64,000 nt of DNA, taken from contig NZ_QCXY01000007.1 in the NCBI RefSeq assembly GCF_003347495.1, positions 283,362 through 347,361 on the forward strand. Direction: 5' to 3'. Origin of the DNA: Pleomorphovibrio marinus. GTDB lineage: Bacteria > Bacteroidota > Bacteroidia > Cytophagales > Cyclobacteriaceae. This document shows, one piece after another, positions 45,091 through 53,776 of this stretch (its first letter is position 1; every line of letters starts with the position of its first letter). The position numbers and the translations under genes are program-made. The notes beneath the pieces were generated by a model. That model was not told the origin of the DNA. It searched no databases and worked only from the letters and a program-made list of their open reading frames with translations.

Positions 45091-45328
45091 AGGTTTTCGT
45101 ATTTATGGGGAAGAAGGGATCGAGCAGGGAAAGATAGAGTTGATATTAAATGGGTTTAAAAAAGGCCTTAGTGATGATTTTATTTCCAAAATTATAAATT
45201 TTAAACCGGAAGGTTCACCCATCACAAAAGAAGAACTGGCAGCCAGGGCGGAAAGCTCGGAAAAGGACATCAGGGAAGGCCGTGTAAAAACCTCAAATCA
45301 GGTAAGGGAAGAAATGAAGAACTGGTAG
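45089..45328 (+). pseudogene. Chimeric remnant: Rpn/PD-(D/E)XK transposase tail joined to antitoxin tail
   Basis: Right after the enolase-like stop, a different frame reads YGEEGIEQGKIELILNGFKK then GLSDDFISKII, the C-terminal end typical of Rpn-type recombination-promoting nucleases. It continues into ITKEELAARAESSEKDIREG and VREEMKNW, which resembles the C-terminal half of the small antitoxin family seen at 47426 (RAKRAEEDIRAG). Neither part has its own N-terminus. It is a fusion of two decayed genes at the edge of the rearranged region. Confidence 0.5.
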
Positions 45329-45438
45329 TCCAAGGAAGTAAGATTTACGGAGTGGGCAGAAAATTGCCTGAAAGAGGTTTACAACCATTGGCAGGACCAT
45401 GAGCATGGACCTGAAGAACCCGTACGCATCTCCCATGG

Positions 45439-45572
45439 TATTGATAGGAAACGAGTAAGACCCCGGTACCTTCTTTCACAAGATGGCGGATCATCCCACC
45501 TGCCTTTAAGACGCTCTCCTCATCCATACCATCAAAAGTCTCATCTAAAATCAAGTATGCTGGTTTGTTATG
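45439..45572 (-). pseudogene. Fragment of ABC transporter ATPase gene (copy of 52597-52725 region)
   Basis: About 130 bp nearly identical to the Walker B part of the 52465-53166 ATPase: PAYLILDETFDGMDEESV then GGMIRHLVKEGTGVLLVS. The Pro after the Walker B Glu is Thr here, and both flanks are unrelated. It is the first piece of a collapsed copy of the bacteriocin region (see 45680-46400). Confidence 0.85.
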
Positions 45573-45679
45573 CAGGATTGTACATACCTCCACCATAAAC
45601 AAAACTCAATTTTAGAGGGGTTATAATATGCTAGGAACGTATGCCAACATTGTTCGGAATATCCACCCATTGGGTAAAT

Positions 45680-45871
45680 TTATTCACTTTTACCTTTGTG
45701 GATAAATTTTTGATATATAATTAATGTAAAAATTAAAAATAAACTCACTGCAAAAAATATCCTAACTTTCATGCTTGTTTGATAACTTTCAGTTAATGAG
45801 AAATAAATCCCGGTTGAGCAAAAAATAAAAATAAATATAAATATAATTTTCTTCATTTTTTTATAATTCAA
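45680..45871 (-). CDS. Small membrane protein, 63 aa (near-identical copy of 54646 gene)
   Basis: MNYKKMKKIIFIFIFIFCS begins the first of two hydrophobic segments; the second is IFFAVSLFLIFTLIIYQKF, and the tail is positively charged. It differs from the copy at 54646-54837 at three residues only (positions 13, 30 and 57). It is the only piece of the collapsed copy whose frame is still open. Small two-segment membrane proteins beside bacteriocin genes are often immunity proteins, but I see no family match, so this is inference. Confidence 0.6.
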   Translation of the reverse strand: MNYKKMKKIIFIFIFIFCSTGIYFSLTESYQTSMKVRIFFAVSLFLIFTLIIYQKFIHKGKSE

Positions 45872-45914
45872 TACCTATAGGATCACTGTATTTTTCAATG
45901 ATCGTAGTAAAAGA

Positions 45915-46110
45915 TTAAGATTGGCTAATAGAATATCCAATACAACCTGCAGTAATTACTCCTCCTGCTATACCACCTGCCCATCCAACAGGGTTACAAA
46001 AATTGGCAGCAACACCCGCCCCATAAACTAGTGCAGCAGCCCCAAATTCTGTGCAAAATTCATTTATATAAATCTTCCACAAAAATTTTCTTCTAATTTA
46101 TATAATTCTA
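45915..46110 (-). pseudogene. Broken copy of the 54881 bacteriocin gene
   Basis: The reverse strand still reads large parts of the Gly-rich peptide (NPVGWAGGIAGGVITAGCI-like text), but base changes and small indels disrupt it: the FWNPV core is changed and the leader section with its double glycine is destroyed by insertions around 46064-46095. It matches 54881-55084 in order and spacing. Confidence 0.75.
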
Positions 46111-46127
46111 GAACTTCATTTCATTAA

Positions 46128-46400
<273 letters not shown>

Positions 46401-46542
46401 CAGTTGATTCTATTAGCCATGACCAATGGAATGTTCATAGAAACACATCAGCAATCATCCTATTTCAAATATACTTTAGTTTTCGACAAATTGCCTTGTT
46501 ATTATAAATCAAATCCTTTACTTTAAAAAAAAAGAATATATG

Positions 46543-46710
46543 AAATCGAGCCTGCCTGGATGGCAGTCAGGCATGAGGCGAACCTCACACGGAGGGATGG
46601 TTATCAATGCGAGATTCCCCGAAGCAAGTTCCCCGAAGCGAGTTCGGGGCAGGCAGGGGCAGGGTCCCCGACTTACAGTGCGGGACAAGTTCCCGAAACA
46701 AGTTCGGGAC
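46543..46710. repeat. Cluster of GC-rich palindromic repeats
   Basis: Starts with gaaatcgagcctgcctgga as at 9362. It then holds CCCCGAA-gcgag-TTCGGGG (46631-46649), a partial cccgaagcaagtt unit just before it, and CCCGAA-acaag-TTCGGG (46692-46708) followed by acaggt. At least three related hairpins lie within 170 bp, directly upstream of the truncated alginate-lyase copy. Confidence 0.7.
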
Positions 46711-46742
46711 AGGTAATGAACGCTGAAAAAAAATATAAACAC

Positions 46743-47219
46743 ATGAAACTTTCCTACGTCCGATACTTATTAGTTAGACTGCTTCTCAGCAGTAGTATTT
46801 TTTTGGCATCCACTTTTTTCTGCTACTCCCAATCGCTATCCCCCACGGACTTCATCATCATGGAAGGGGAGAGGTTGCTTACAATAAAGTCCAAGTTACA
46901 GGAAGTAAATAAGGATAAAAGGGATTCGGCACTTAGTATTTTGATCGAACAAGCAGAGGAACAATTAAAATCAGGGCCATATACGGTGGTCAACAAAAAG
47001 CAGGTGCCCCCAAGCGGAAGTAAAAATGACTATATCAGCATGGGTCCCTATTGGTGGCCAGATCCGAATAAGGAGGATGGGCTTCCCTATAATAAGAAGG
47101 GATGGGGAGGTAAATCCAAAAATAAGCAAGCCTCCTATCAGTACCAGGAGACTTGCTACATTGAAAAAGTAACTTCTAGTTTTGAATTAAATACTGGACG
47201 GAAGGCTCGAGAAGTGTGA
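46743..47219 (+). pseudogene. Truncated, frameshifted copy of the alginate-lyase-family gene
   Basis: 46779 to about 47119 is nearly identical to 48117-48456, giving the same signal peptide (SSSIFLASTFFCYSQS) and the N-terminal 100 residues up to PDPNKEDGLPY. One extra base near 47091 shifts the frame, and homology stops shortly after, so the catalytic part is absent. It probably arose by tandem duplication and deletion around the palindromic repeats that precede both copies. Confidence 0.88.
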
Positions 47220-47425
47220 AAACGGCGAAAATGATATATTATAGGGTAACATGGACAAAATAAACATTAAAAATTGTTCACTTTAAGTTCAAATATATGT
47301 CAATATGAATTTAGAAACAGAAAAGAGTCATTGATCAAGCAGGTTGAACAGCTAAGCGGCGGTAAAACAACACCATTTGCTGGGGTGACAAGAAACTTTA
47401 ACAAGCAAATAAAATGTTTACCTTT

Positions 47426-47662
47426 ATGATTACTATGAAAGCAACAGACATAAAACAGGAATTAAGGACGCTGATTGAGAAGGAAAATGACCTTCATGTG
47501 TTAGAGGCCATTAAAACCTTACTTGTTAAGTCCAGTTTAGATCAGGTCCTTAAAGAAAAACTCACCTCTAGGGCCAAAAGAGCTGAAGAAGATATCCGGG
47601 CAGGCAACTTATATTCAAGGGAAGAGTTAGAGAAGAAGATGGACGACAAGCTGGGTCTATGA
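47426..47662 (+). CDS. Type II antitoxin-like protein
   Basis: About 78 aa from the ATG at 47426; ATGs at 47414 and 47435 are possible too. All-helical and charged, with LTSRAKRAEEDIRAGNLYSR near the C-terminus, typical of small Bacteroidota antitoxins paired with RelE/ParE toxins. The stop overlaps the toxin start by 4 bp, the usual order for such pairs. It has no obvious DNA-binding domain, so autoregulation may depend on the toxin or be absent. Confidence 0.7.
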   Translation: MITMKATDIKQELRTLIEKENDLHVLEAIKTLLVKSSLDQVLKEKLTSRAKRAEEDIRAGNLYSREELEKKMDDKLGL

Positions 47663-47964
47663 GGGTAGTTTATACTGAGCAATCCTTTGAAAGCCTGGAG
47701 GAATCCATACAGTTTTTGCTGAAGGTCCAAAAAGTTCCTTTAGAAAAAGTAGTAAAGATCAGAAACCAATTACTGGACAGGGCAGATGGTCTGATCACTA
47801 ATCCCCACATAGGCCAATATGAGGAATATCTGATGCATTTGGGAAAAGGGCATAGAAGGGTAGTGGAAGGCTATTTTAAGATCATTTACCGGATAGAGAG
47901 TGGATGCGTCTACATAACAGATTTTTTTGATTCACGGCAGGATCCGGAAAAGATGAAAGGATAA
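47659..47964 (+). CDS. RelE/ParE family toxin
   Basis: 101 aa. The pattern YTEQSFESLEESIQFLL, LTNPHIGQ-like (ITNPHIGQYEEYL), HRRVVEGYFKIIYRI and YITDFFDSRQDPEKM is characteristic of the ParE/RelE fold, which acts on gyrase (ParE) or ribosome-bound mRNA (RelE). It is translationally coupled to the antitoxin upstream. The ending DFFDSRQDPEKM matches ParE-like members common in Bacteroidota. Intact length. Confidence 0.82.
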   Translation: MRVVYTEQSFESLEESIQFLLKVQKVPLEKVVKIRNQLLDRADGLITNPHIGQYEEYLMHLGKGHRRVVEGYFKIIYRIESGCVYITDFFDSRQDPEKMKG

Positions 47965-48026
47965 TCATCAGTACGAATCCACCCCGAGACCTGCGCAAGC
48001 CACCCGGCCCCCCGACCTGGGATGCC

Positions 48027-48042
48027 CCCCGAGCTATCGGGG
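48027..48042. repeat. Palindrome CCCCGA-gcta-TCGGGG
   Basis: Six-base perfect arms with a 4-nt loop, 39 bp before the alginate-lyase-family start. It is the same family as 20296-20321. It lies in a C-rich stretch (47985-48042) unlike the surrounding sequence. Confidence 0.6.
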
Positions 48043-48080
48043 CCATTGGGATGACCTTTAAAAAAACAAAATATAAAAAG

Positions 48081-49322
48081 ATGACACCTTCCTCCTTTCA
48101 ATTTCTACTTTATATACTGCTTCTCAGCAGTAGTATTTTTTTGGCATCCACTTTTTTCTGCTACTCCCAATCGTTATCCCCCACGGACTTCATCATCATG
48201 GAAGGGGAGAGGTTGCTTACAATAAAGTCCAGGTTACAGGAAGTAAATAAGGATAAAAGGGATTCGGCACTGAGTATTTTGATAGAACAGGCAGAGGAAC
48301 AATTAAAATCAGGGCCATATACGGTGGTCAACAAAAAGCAGGTGCCCCCAAGCGGAAGTAAAAATGACTATATCAGCATGGGTCCCTATTGGTGGCCAGA
48401 TCCGAATAAGGAGGATGGGCTTCCCTATATCAGAAGGGATGGGGAGGTAAACCCAGAATATTATGACTATACGGATACGGAGCAGCTTGAAAAGCTTATG
48501 GAAGCGTTAAAGATACTGTCTGTAGCCTACTTTTACACCGAGGAGGAAAAATACGCTTCACACGCCATTTCGCTGTTTAGAACCTGGTTTATAGCCCCTG
48601 AAACCAAGATGAACCCACACCTCAAATTTGGGCAGCGAATTCCCGGAATTACGGAAGGACGTCGCTCGGGTATCATTGATACCCGAAGTTTTGTACTTCT
48701 TCCCGATTACGTCAGGTTATTGAGTACTTCCACTCATTGGGATACTGGTGAGGAAGAAGTATTCAAGGAGTGGATGGCGGATTTTGTCCACTGGCTTGTC
48801 AATAGCGTACACGGAAAGGAAGAAGCCGTCCATGGAAACAACCATTCTACCTGGTATTTCACCCAAATTTTACCGATGGCACTTTATCTGGGTCAGGGGG
48901 AAAGAGCGGATAGTTTGGCAACCGCTGGATTTCCCATCATTATGGAAGAAATGATAGAAGAGGACGGAACCCAGCCAAAAGAACTTGGCAGGACCCGCAC
49001 CTGGGACTATAGTACCATGAACCTATTGGCCATGTTTTATTATGCAAGGGCAAATGAGCATCTAGACAAGGACCTGTGGAATTACACCAATCAAAAAGGA
49101 GGGACTCTTAAGGCTGCCTTGGATTATCTGGTACCCTATGCGGATGGTAAAAAAGAATGGCCTCACAAGCAAATCACCCCTTTCGAAAATGAAATTGCCA
49201 AAATTTGTCTAAACATCGGTACACTGAAATTCGAAAATAAATCCTATTTTGAGGTGTCCCAGGCCATCAATTCTCCGGAACATGATTTTCACTATTTGGA
49301 TGTGCTTTATCTGCTTCCATAG
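48081..49322 (+). CDS. Alginate lyase family (PF05426-type) secreted protein
   Basis: 413 aa from the ATG at 48081, preceded by aaaaag and giving the signal peptide LLYILLLSSSIFLASTFFCYSQ; the longer frame from 48051 runs into the palindromic repeat. Family text: YISMGPYWWPDPNKEDGLPY, NPHLKFGQRIPGITEGRRSG, AVHGNNHSTWYFTQIL with the family Asn-His pair, and ELGRTRTWDYSTMNLLAM. The fold is an (alpha/alpha) barrel. In this branch the substrate is often unknown and need not be alginate. A broken duplicate lies at 46743. It stands apart from the main PUL, after a toxin-antitoxin pair. Confidence 0.87.
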   Translation: MTPSSFQFLLYILLLSSSIFLASTFFCYSQSLSPTDFIIMEGERLLTIKSRLQEVNKDKRDSALSILIEQAEEQLKSGPYTVVNKKQVPPSGSKNDYISMGPYWWPDPNKEDGLPYIRRDGEVNPEYYDYTDTEQLEKLMEALKILSVAYFYTEEEKYASHAISLFRTWFIAPETKMNPHLKFGQRIPGITEGRRSGIIDTRSFVLLPDYVRLLSTSTHWDTGEEEVFKEWMADFVHWLVNSVHGKEEAVHGNNHSTWYFTQILPMALYLGQGERADSLATAGFPIIMEEMIEEDGTQPKELGRTRTWDYSTMNLLAMFYYARANEHLDKDLWNYTNQKGGTLKAALDYLVPYADGKKEWPHKQITPFENEIAKICLNIGTLKFENKSYFEVSQAINSPEHDFHYLDVLYLLP

Positions 49323-49514
49323 GTTCGGAACTTTGGGATAGCTCATCCTATTGGTCAGATTAGCAGTAACTTAGGAAGTTTATATCCATTCTGGGTAATA
49401 GAGGGCTTGTCAGACTTTTTTGAGCAAATTGGCAACATTCACGGTCACACTACCAGTTGACTTTCGTATTTGGAGCATGGTCAATGCAGTCAAGTTGTTG
49501 CATAAAATTTAGCA

Positions 49515-49880
49515 TCAGTAGGCAATGAGTCTGGAATCCCTGCTTTTTTCAAGGTTTAGCTTACCAACACTTTTTTGAAACTGTAGTCGGGAGCCTTGTT
49601 TGATCTCACCTGATACGCTTTCCAGGTAGCTGTACACCTGTATTTCACTGTTTTCAGCATTTAATTGAAGGTTATTTAAACCTTGAAGCCTGGCATTGGC
49701 TCCTTCTGATGCAGTTAGTTCCAACTGGTCTACCTTGAACAATTTATGGCTTGTTTCCAATTGGCCTGCATAAAGAAAGACTTTCAAACTGTCTTGTGCG
49801 AAATCATCTATTTTTATTTTATTGCTGCTTTCTACAATCACCGTTTCGATGTTTCTAACCTTCAATACGGCATGATTCAT
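49515..49880 (-). CDS. DUF2807-like (adhesin head) fragment
   Basis: 121 aa if it starts at the ATG at 49880, which overlaps the toxin stop by 4 bp. The text LTASEGANARLQGLNNLQL, AENSEIQVYSYLESVSGEIK, and KLNLEKSRDSRLIAY resembles the beta-helical tail of Bacteroidota DUF2807 proteins, which normally have a signal peptide and a longer N-terminal half. None is present, so this is either a truncated remnant or a short intracellular derivative. The apparent coupling with the toxin gene may be accidental. Confidence 0.45.
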   Translation of the reverse strand: MNHAVLKVRNIETVIVESSNKIKIDDFAQDSLKVFLYAGQLETSHKLFKVDQLELTASEGANARLQGLNNLQLNAENSEIQVYSYLESVSGEIKQGSRLQFQKSVGKLNLEKSRDSRLIAY

Positions 49881-50179
49881 TCCCTTTCTTTCCAAACATC
49901 CGGGTCACGATGGGTACTCAGTATAGCCGATACAATGACCAGCTTTTGTTCATCATCTACAATAAAGTGAATCATATAAGGAAAAGTGTCCAGAAGGGAT
50001 GTGCGAGTGTCTTTGTAGCGGATGGCAAAGGCTTTAGGGTTTTGCCGGATGAAGTGTACTTTTTTTCGTACATGCTGGGTGAAACGTTTGCCAAGCCCAA
50101 GCTTTCGATCATTGTACCATTTAGCACCTTCCTTGATGTCCTGCTTGGCCTGGGGAAGGATGATAGACTTGTACATCAA
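49877..50179 (-). CDS. RelE/ParE family toxin
   Basis: 100 aa. Start MMYKSIILPQAKQDIKEGAKWYNDR, then KVHFIRQNPKAFAIRYKDTR, and FPYMIHFIVDDEQKLVIVSAILSTHRDP, the standard RelE/ParE layout with the C-terminal strand HR.P. It overlaps the antitoxin gene upstream by 4 bp. This is a different subfamily from the toxin at 47659. Complete in length. Confidence 0.85.
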   Translation of the reverse strand: MMYKSIILPQAKQDIKEGAKWYNDRKLGLGKRFTQHVRKKVHFIRQNPKAFAIRYKDTRTSLLDTFPYMIHFIVDDEQKLVIVSAILSTHRDPDVWKERE

Positions 50180-50397
50180 AGATCCTTCTCAATCTCATCC
50201 ATAGCCTGGTCAAAATCCACCGCCTGATCAGGGTTCTTTTTGTAGTCCTTTATACGCTGATCGATAATCTCCTTGTGCCAGTCTGGAATCTCCAGGTCTA
50301 TGTCTTTATATCTGGACTTTATATTGTTCCATTCCTGGATCGGGATGAATACCCCGGTGGTCTGACCTTTATCGTCTGTGATGTATTGTAAGCTCAT
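50176..50397 (-). CDS. Antitoxin partner of the 49877 toxin
   Basis: 73 aa: MSLQYITDDKGQTTGVFIPI begins a Phd-like strand-helix segment, followed by DWHKEIIDQRIKDYKKN and a charged end DQAMDEIEKDL. This matches antitoxins often found upstream of RelE/ParE toxins in Bacteroidota. The ATG overlaps the stop of an upstream broken small frame (50394-50396), so the group was one operon of three short genes. Confidence 0.78.
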   Translation of the reverse strand: MSLQYITDDKGQTTGVFIPIQEWNNIKSRYKDIDLEIPDWHKEIIDQRIKDYKKNPDQAVDFDQAMDEIEKDL

Positions 50398-50629
50398 GAT
50401 CTCATATTCTCGTCCTTGATGACAAATGAAATGTAACCGTTGAGATATTCCAAAGAGAAGCCCCTTGCTCCTGCTATCTTTTTTCCATCTCCACCGATGG
50501 GGTCATTTTATTAGGTTCATACTTGGCGGTTATGGCTGTAGATGTACCCCCAATCTTGCCTAAGTCGTTGCTGTTAACCTCTTTTAAATTTCTCAACTCT
50601 ACTACTTTATTGTCAAAATCCATACTCAT
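50394..50629 (-). pseudogene. Small frameshifted gene upstream of the toxin-antitoxin pair
   Basis: Frame one reads MSMDFDNKVVELRNLKEVNS and GTSTAITAKYEPNKMTPSVE before TAG at 50474. The next frame continues sensibly as AGARGFSLEYLNGYISFVIKDENMRS and stops at 50394, overlapping the antitoxin ATG. Together they look like one small protein of about 75 residues broken by a frameshift near 50478. Family not recognised. Confidence 0.5.
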
Positions 50630-50812
50630 AAGTGAAGGATTTGACAAAGGATTTTCTTTATTAACAAAATTACGACATCAAAAAGTTAAAAACAACCCCT
50701 ACTAGCGCAAGTCCCTGCCTTTCTTGTGGCCAGGTGTGATTTACCTGAGGAAAAGGTTTATTATATCTTGATGGGTAAGGGTTTGTTGCAAAAGTTAAGT
50801 ACACCTCTTAAT

Positions 50813-52213
50813 CTACGAAGTCGCATTTTTTAATTCGGAAATTTTATCTGATATAATTTTTAATTGATTTTCTTTGCTTTGGCCTATTTTCTCTTTCATT
50901 TTATGAATATTATTTCTATAAATGGCATTTTTTTCGACCAAAATTTTTAATTTTTTTCCAAGTTTATAAGCTCCATCGGATTTTATACTTCCGGCTTCCC
51001 CAATTTGATGGTACACACATCTTGCTGCATTTCCAGGCTGATCCCATCGATCCGTCAATGGACAGATCAGCATGGGAACACATTCATCGATGCATTCTTT
51101 TATTGAGTTTAATCCTCCATGGGTAATCATTACTGTACAATGTTTCAAAACATATAGCTGTGGGACTTTCTTAAATAAAGAAACATTATTAGTTAACGAA
51201 GGTAAAAAATTAGACTCAATATGTTCTCCAATGTTTAGGATGAATTGATAACTTTTATAGATAGAAGCCAGTTTTATCATTTTTTTAAGGAATATTTTAC
51301 ATCTTTTTTCAAAGTTAGAACTAACGGTACCTAATGAGCAATAAATTATCGGTATATTTTTTTTAGTGCCAAATTTTAGTACACTTTCCAATCTCTTTTC
51401 AATAGTAGAGTATATATTTAATTTTGGTAATTCTTCAAAATAAAAATAGGAATTTTGTTTTGGATCACCTTTAAAATCAAATGCTCTAGGATATAGGGCA
51501 ATTATAGGTAGTTCAACAATACCAATTCCGAGACATCGAGATTCATTCATGGAATATTTACTTTTTGAATAAAGTTTGTTTGTAAACTTTCTATTAGTGT
51601 TGCCAATGCAAGAAATCTTGGTGCCCAATCTTGAAAAATATTTTTTTATACCTAAATATTCCCACAGAAAATTACAATAAACCTTAGACCATAGATTTGG
51701 TTTAGGAATAAAACTGAATTGAAAAGGTGGAATGTTATGTCGTCTTTCTGGACTAATCATTGTCGTGGCCAGCAATATGGGGAGTTTAAATTGTTCATAA
51801 AAAAATGCTTTAGACGCATAATGGTCATCTAGAATGATTACATCTGGACATATCTGATCTACAATCTTTTTATACATTAACGTACAAGCTTCAAATCGTT
51901 TTTGTAAAGAGATATGACGGTTCTCGTATAGACAACTTAAAAAAAAATGAAGTATCCCTTTCTCAACTAATTCAGCTTTTTCAGGGATAAAAATAATAGA
52001 TGGCACTTCCAAAAATTCAAATCCTTCGCTTTCGCATAACCTTTTAAAAGTTGTTTCGCCCAAGAATACTACCCTATACTTCATCTTATTCCTTAGCCAA
52101 ACAGCAAAATTCATCATTCCATTAAAATGTCCTGAAGCTGGGTAAGGATCTATGATATAAGTAAATGCATGAGAAGCTTGATTTTTAGTGGTTAAATTTT
52201 TTTGCTTGGTCAT
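50813..52213 (-). CDS. GT1 family glycosyltransferase (UGT/macrolide-type)
   Basis: 466 aa. GT-B fold: the N-terminal half begins FTYIIDPYPASGHFNGMMNF. The C-terminal donor-binding half has IIYCSLGTVSSNF and the UGT-type signature THGGLNSIKECIDECVPMLI with CPLTDRWDQPGNAARC. Such enzymes transfer a sugar from UDP-sugar to a small molecule or peptide. It is AT-rich like the bacteriocin genes that follow on the same strand, and is separated from the ATPase gene by 250 bp. It may modify a secreted product or confer self-protection, but nothing in the sequence shows this; it may also be an independent acquisition. Confidence 0.8.
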   Translation of the reverse strand: MTKQKNLTTKNQASHAFTYIIDPYPASGHFNGMMNFAVWLRNKMKYRVVFLGETTFKRLCESEGFEFLEVPSIIFIPEKAELVEKGILHFFLSCLYENRHISLQKRFEACTLMYKKIVDQICPDVIILDDHYASKAFFYEQFKLPILLATTMISPERRHNIPPFQFSFIPKPNLWSKVYCNFLWEYLGIKKYFSRLGTKISCIGNTNRKFTNKLYSKSKYSMNESRCLGIGIVELPIIALYPRAFDFKGDPKQNSYFYFEELPKLNIYSTIEKRLESVLKFGTKKNIPIIYCSLGTVSSNFEKRCKIFLKKMIKLASIYKSYQFILNIGEHIESNFLPSLTNNVSLFKKVPQLYVLKHCTVMITHGGLNSIKECIDECVPMLICPLTDRWDQPGNAARCVYHQIGEAGSIKSDGAYKLGKKLKILVEKNAIYRNNIHKMKEKIGQSKENQLKIISDKISELKNATS

Positions 52214-52464
52214 TTTTTCTTGTAAATATTTATACTTTTATATATTAAAAATATATAAAATTTATTTTTTGGAATAAAAAATTCACTAGCAAGTAGTAAA
52301 ATCAACAATAATCTTTCTAATTTACACTTCTCTTAAATAGGGTTTGATATTGAAAAACTCTAGAACCTCGAACTTCTTTTTACCTAAAATTAATGGGTTG
52401 GAAGTAGCCTGGATTATATCTTACAGATTTAACAGATAATATGTGGAAAATCCAGTTGTGTGGC

Positions 52465-53166
52465 TTATTCACCCAATAAATGATCCCGAAGCAACAGTTC
52501 CTGTGCCAGTTGCCAAGATTGAACGGACTGTACGTTCATGATTTTACCTTCTTCCAACTTTGCGACCTTTTCGGCAAGCTTTTGGATCAAATGGTTTTGA
52601 TGGGAAACGAGTAAGACCCCGGTACCTTCTTTCACAAGATGGCGGATCATCCCACCTGCCTTGAAGACGCTTTCTTCATCCATACCATCAAAAGGCTCAT
52701 CTAAAATCAAGTATGCTGGTTTGTGAACCAGTGCTCCCGCAAGCGAAACCTTTTTTTTCATGCCCTTGGAATAGTCGGCGATTTTTTTTCGATCGGTGGG
52801 TAAGTCAAAGAATTTAACCAGCTCCATAGCTCTGTGTTGACTGGCCTTTTTTTCCAATCCATACAGCATCCCCACAAAATTAAGGTAGTTGAGCGCACTG
52901 AAGCCCTCTACAAAAATCGGCTGGTCAAACACAAACCCTACCCTCCTTAACACAGCATGGTACCGGGTGCCAATGGGCACTTCGTCGATCAGTACCGAAC
53001 CGGCATCTATTGGAATTAAGCCTGCAATCGCCTGCACGAGGGTGCTCTTTCCACAGCCGTTTTTACCTATCAATGCCGTGATTTCACCCGGCAAAATCTG
53101 AAGGCTGACTCCTCTTAATACGGCTTGCCTCCTAAAGCTCTTATGAATCTCTCTAATATGGATCAT
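52465..53166 (-). CDS. ABC transporter ATP-binding protein
   Basis: 233 aa. Walker A LIGKNGCGKSTLVQ, Q-loop region FVFDQPIFVEGF, signature YSKGMKKKVSLAGALVHKP, Walker B YLILDEPFDGMDEES, and H-loop LLVSHQNHL are all intact. It overlaps the downstream-encoded membrane gene (53153) by 14 bp on the same strand, so it forms one unit with it. The arrangement of one ATPase and two small membrane proteins resembles lantibiotic/bacteriocin self-immunity exporters. A fragment copy is at 45439-45572. Confidence 0.9.
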   Translation of the reverse strand: MIHIREIHKSFRRQAVLRGVSLQILPGEITALIGKNGCGKSTLVQAIAGLIPIDAGSVLIDEVPIGTRYHAVLRRVGFVFDQPIFVEGFSALNYLNFVGMLYGLEKKASQHRAMELVKFFDLPTDRKKIADYSKGMKKKVSLAGALVHKPAYLILDEPFDGMDEESVFKAGGMIRHLVKEGTGVLLVSHQNHLIQKLAEKVAKLEEGKIMNVQSVQSWQLAQELLLRDHLLGE

Positions 53167-53770
53167 TTGGAATATAATTTTTGTTCATATAGCCTGCCAC
53201 TTTCATGGGAAGGAAATACCAAAGTCCCAACAGCATAAACCAAGCTAACAATGACCAAGTAAAATGTTCAAATCCGACCACTATCCAAGCCAAAGCTCCC
53301 AAGACCACCACAAAAACAGTTGACAGCAGCACCCACCCACTGCCGAGAAGCCTCGGTTGTCCGCTGTAAAAACTGTAGACCGCCATTGTCTGGGTATAGA
53401 TCAGAGACCAAACTAGTACCCCATTGAAGTATACTATTTGGGAAAATACTAGCTCGAGGGAAATTCCAGGCTTTCCTATATGGAGCACAGCAAGGGCAAT
53501 AAAATTAATGCCATTAAGTACCATGAAAATAAAAGTATCTAGTTGCCGTAGGATTGACAAAAAATCACTTCCATAGGATCTATAGATCACATAAATGCCA
53601 TGTGTAGGAAGATAGGCCTCTAATATCGCTCTTACCATAAACCCTAGCATCACAAGGACTGGAACAAAGGGGTTGAGAAAGTAAAAGGGCAAAGCCACCA
53701 AGCCGATCAATAATGCCTTTAGCAGAAACCCCTCCGAAATACTCATGCCTGATAGTAACCTGAACATCAT
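53153..53770 (-). CDS. Membrane protein of the ABC transporter (205 aa)
   Basis: Five or six hydrophobic segments (ALLIGLVALPFYFLNPFVPV, FMVLNGINFIALAVLHI, WVLLSTVFVVVLGALAWIVV, LLAWFMLLGLWYFLPM). No family recognised. It lies between another membrane gene (6-bp gap) and the ATPase gene (14-bp overlap), so it is probably half of the permease. Confidence 0.7.
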   Translation of the reverse strand: MMFRLLSGMSISEGFLLKALLIGLVALPFYFLNPFVPVLVMLGFMVRAILEAYLPTHGIYVIYRSYGSDFLSILRQLDTFIFMVLNGINFIALAVLHIGKPGISLELVFSQIVYFNGVLVWSLIYTQTMAVYSFYSGQPRLLGSGWVLLSTVFVVVLGALAWIVVGFEHFTWSLLAWFMLLGLWYFLPMKVAGYMNKNYIPNDPY

Positions 53771-53776
53771 CCGCTG

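Noticed and set aside
46560..46742. Open frame upstream of the truncated alginate-lyase copy giving PEASSGQ/PETSSGQ residues
   Set aside because: It is made of palindromic repeats read through; the signal peptide starts at 46743 as in the intact copy.
50523..50705. Plus-strand 60-codon frame
   Set aside because: The reverse strand reads as a frameshifted small protein ending at the antitoxin ATG, which explains the region better.
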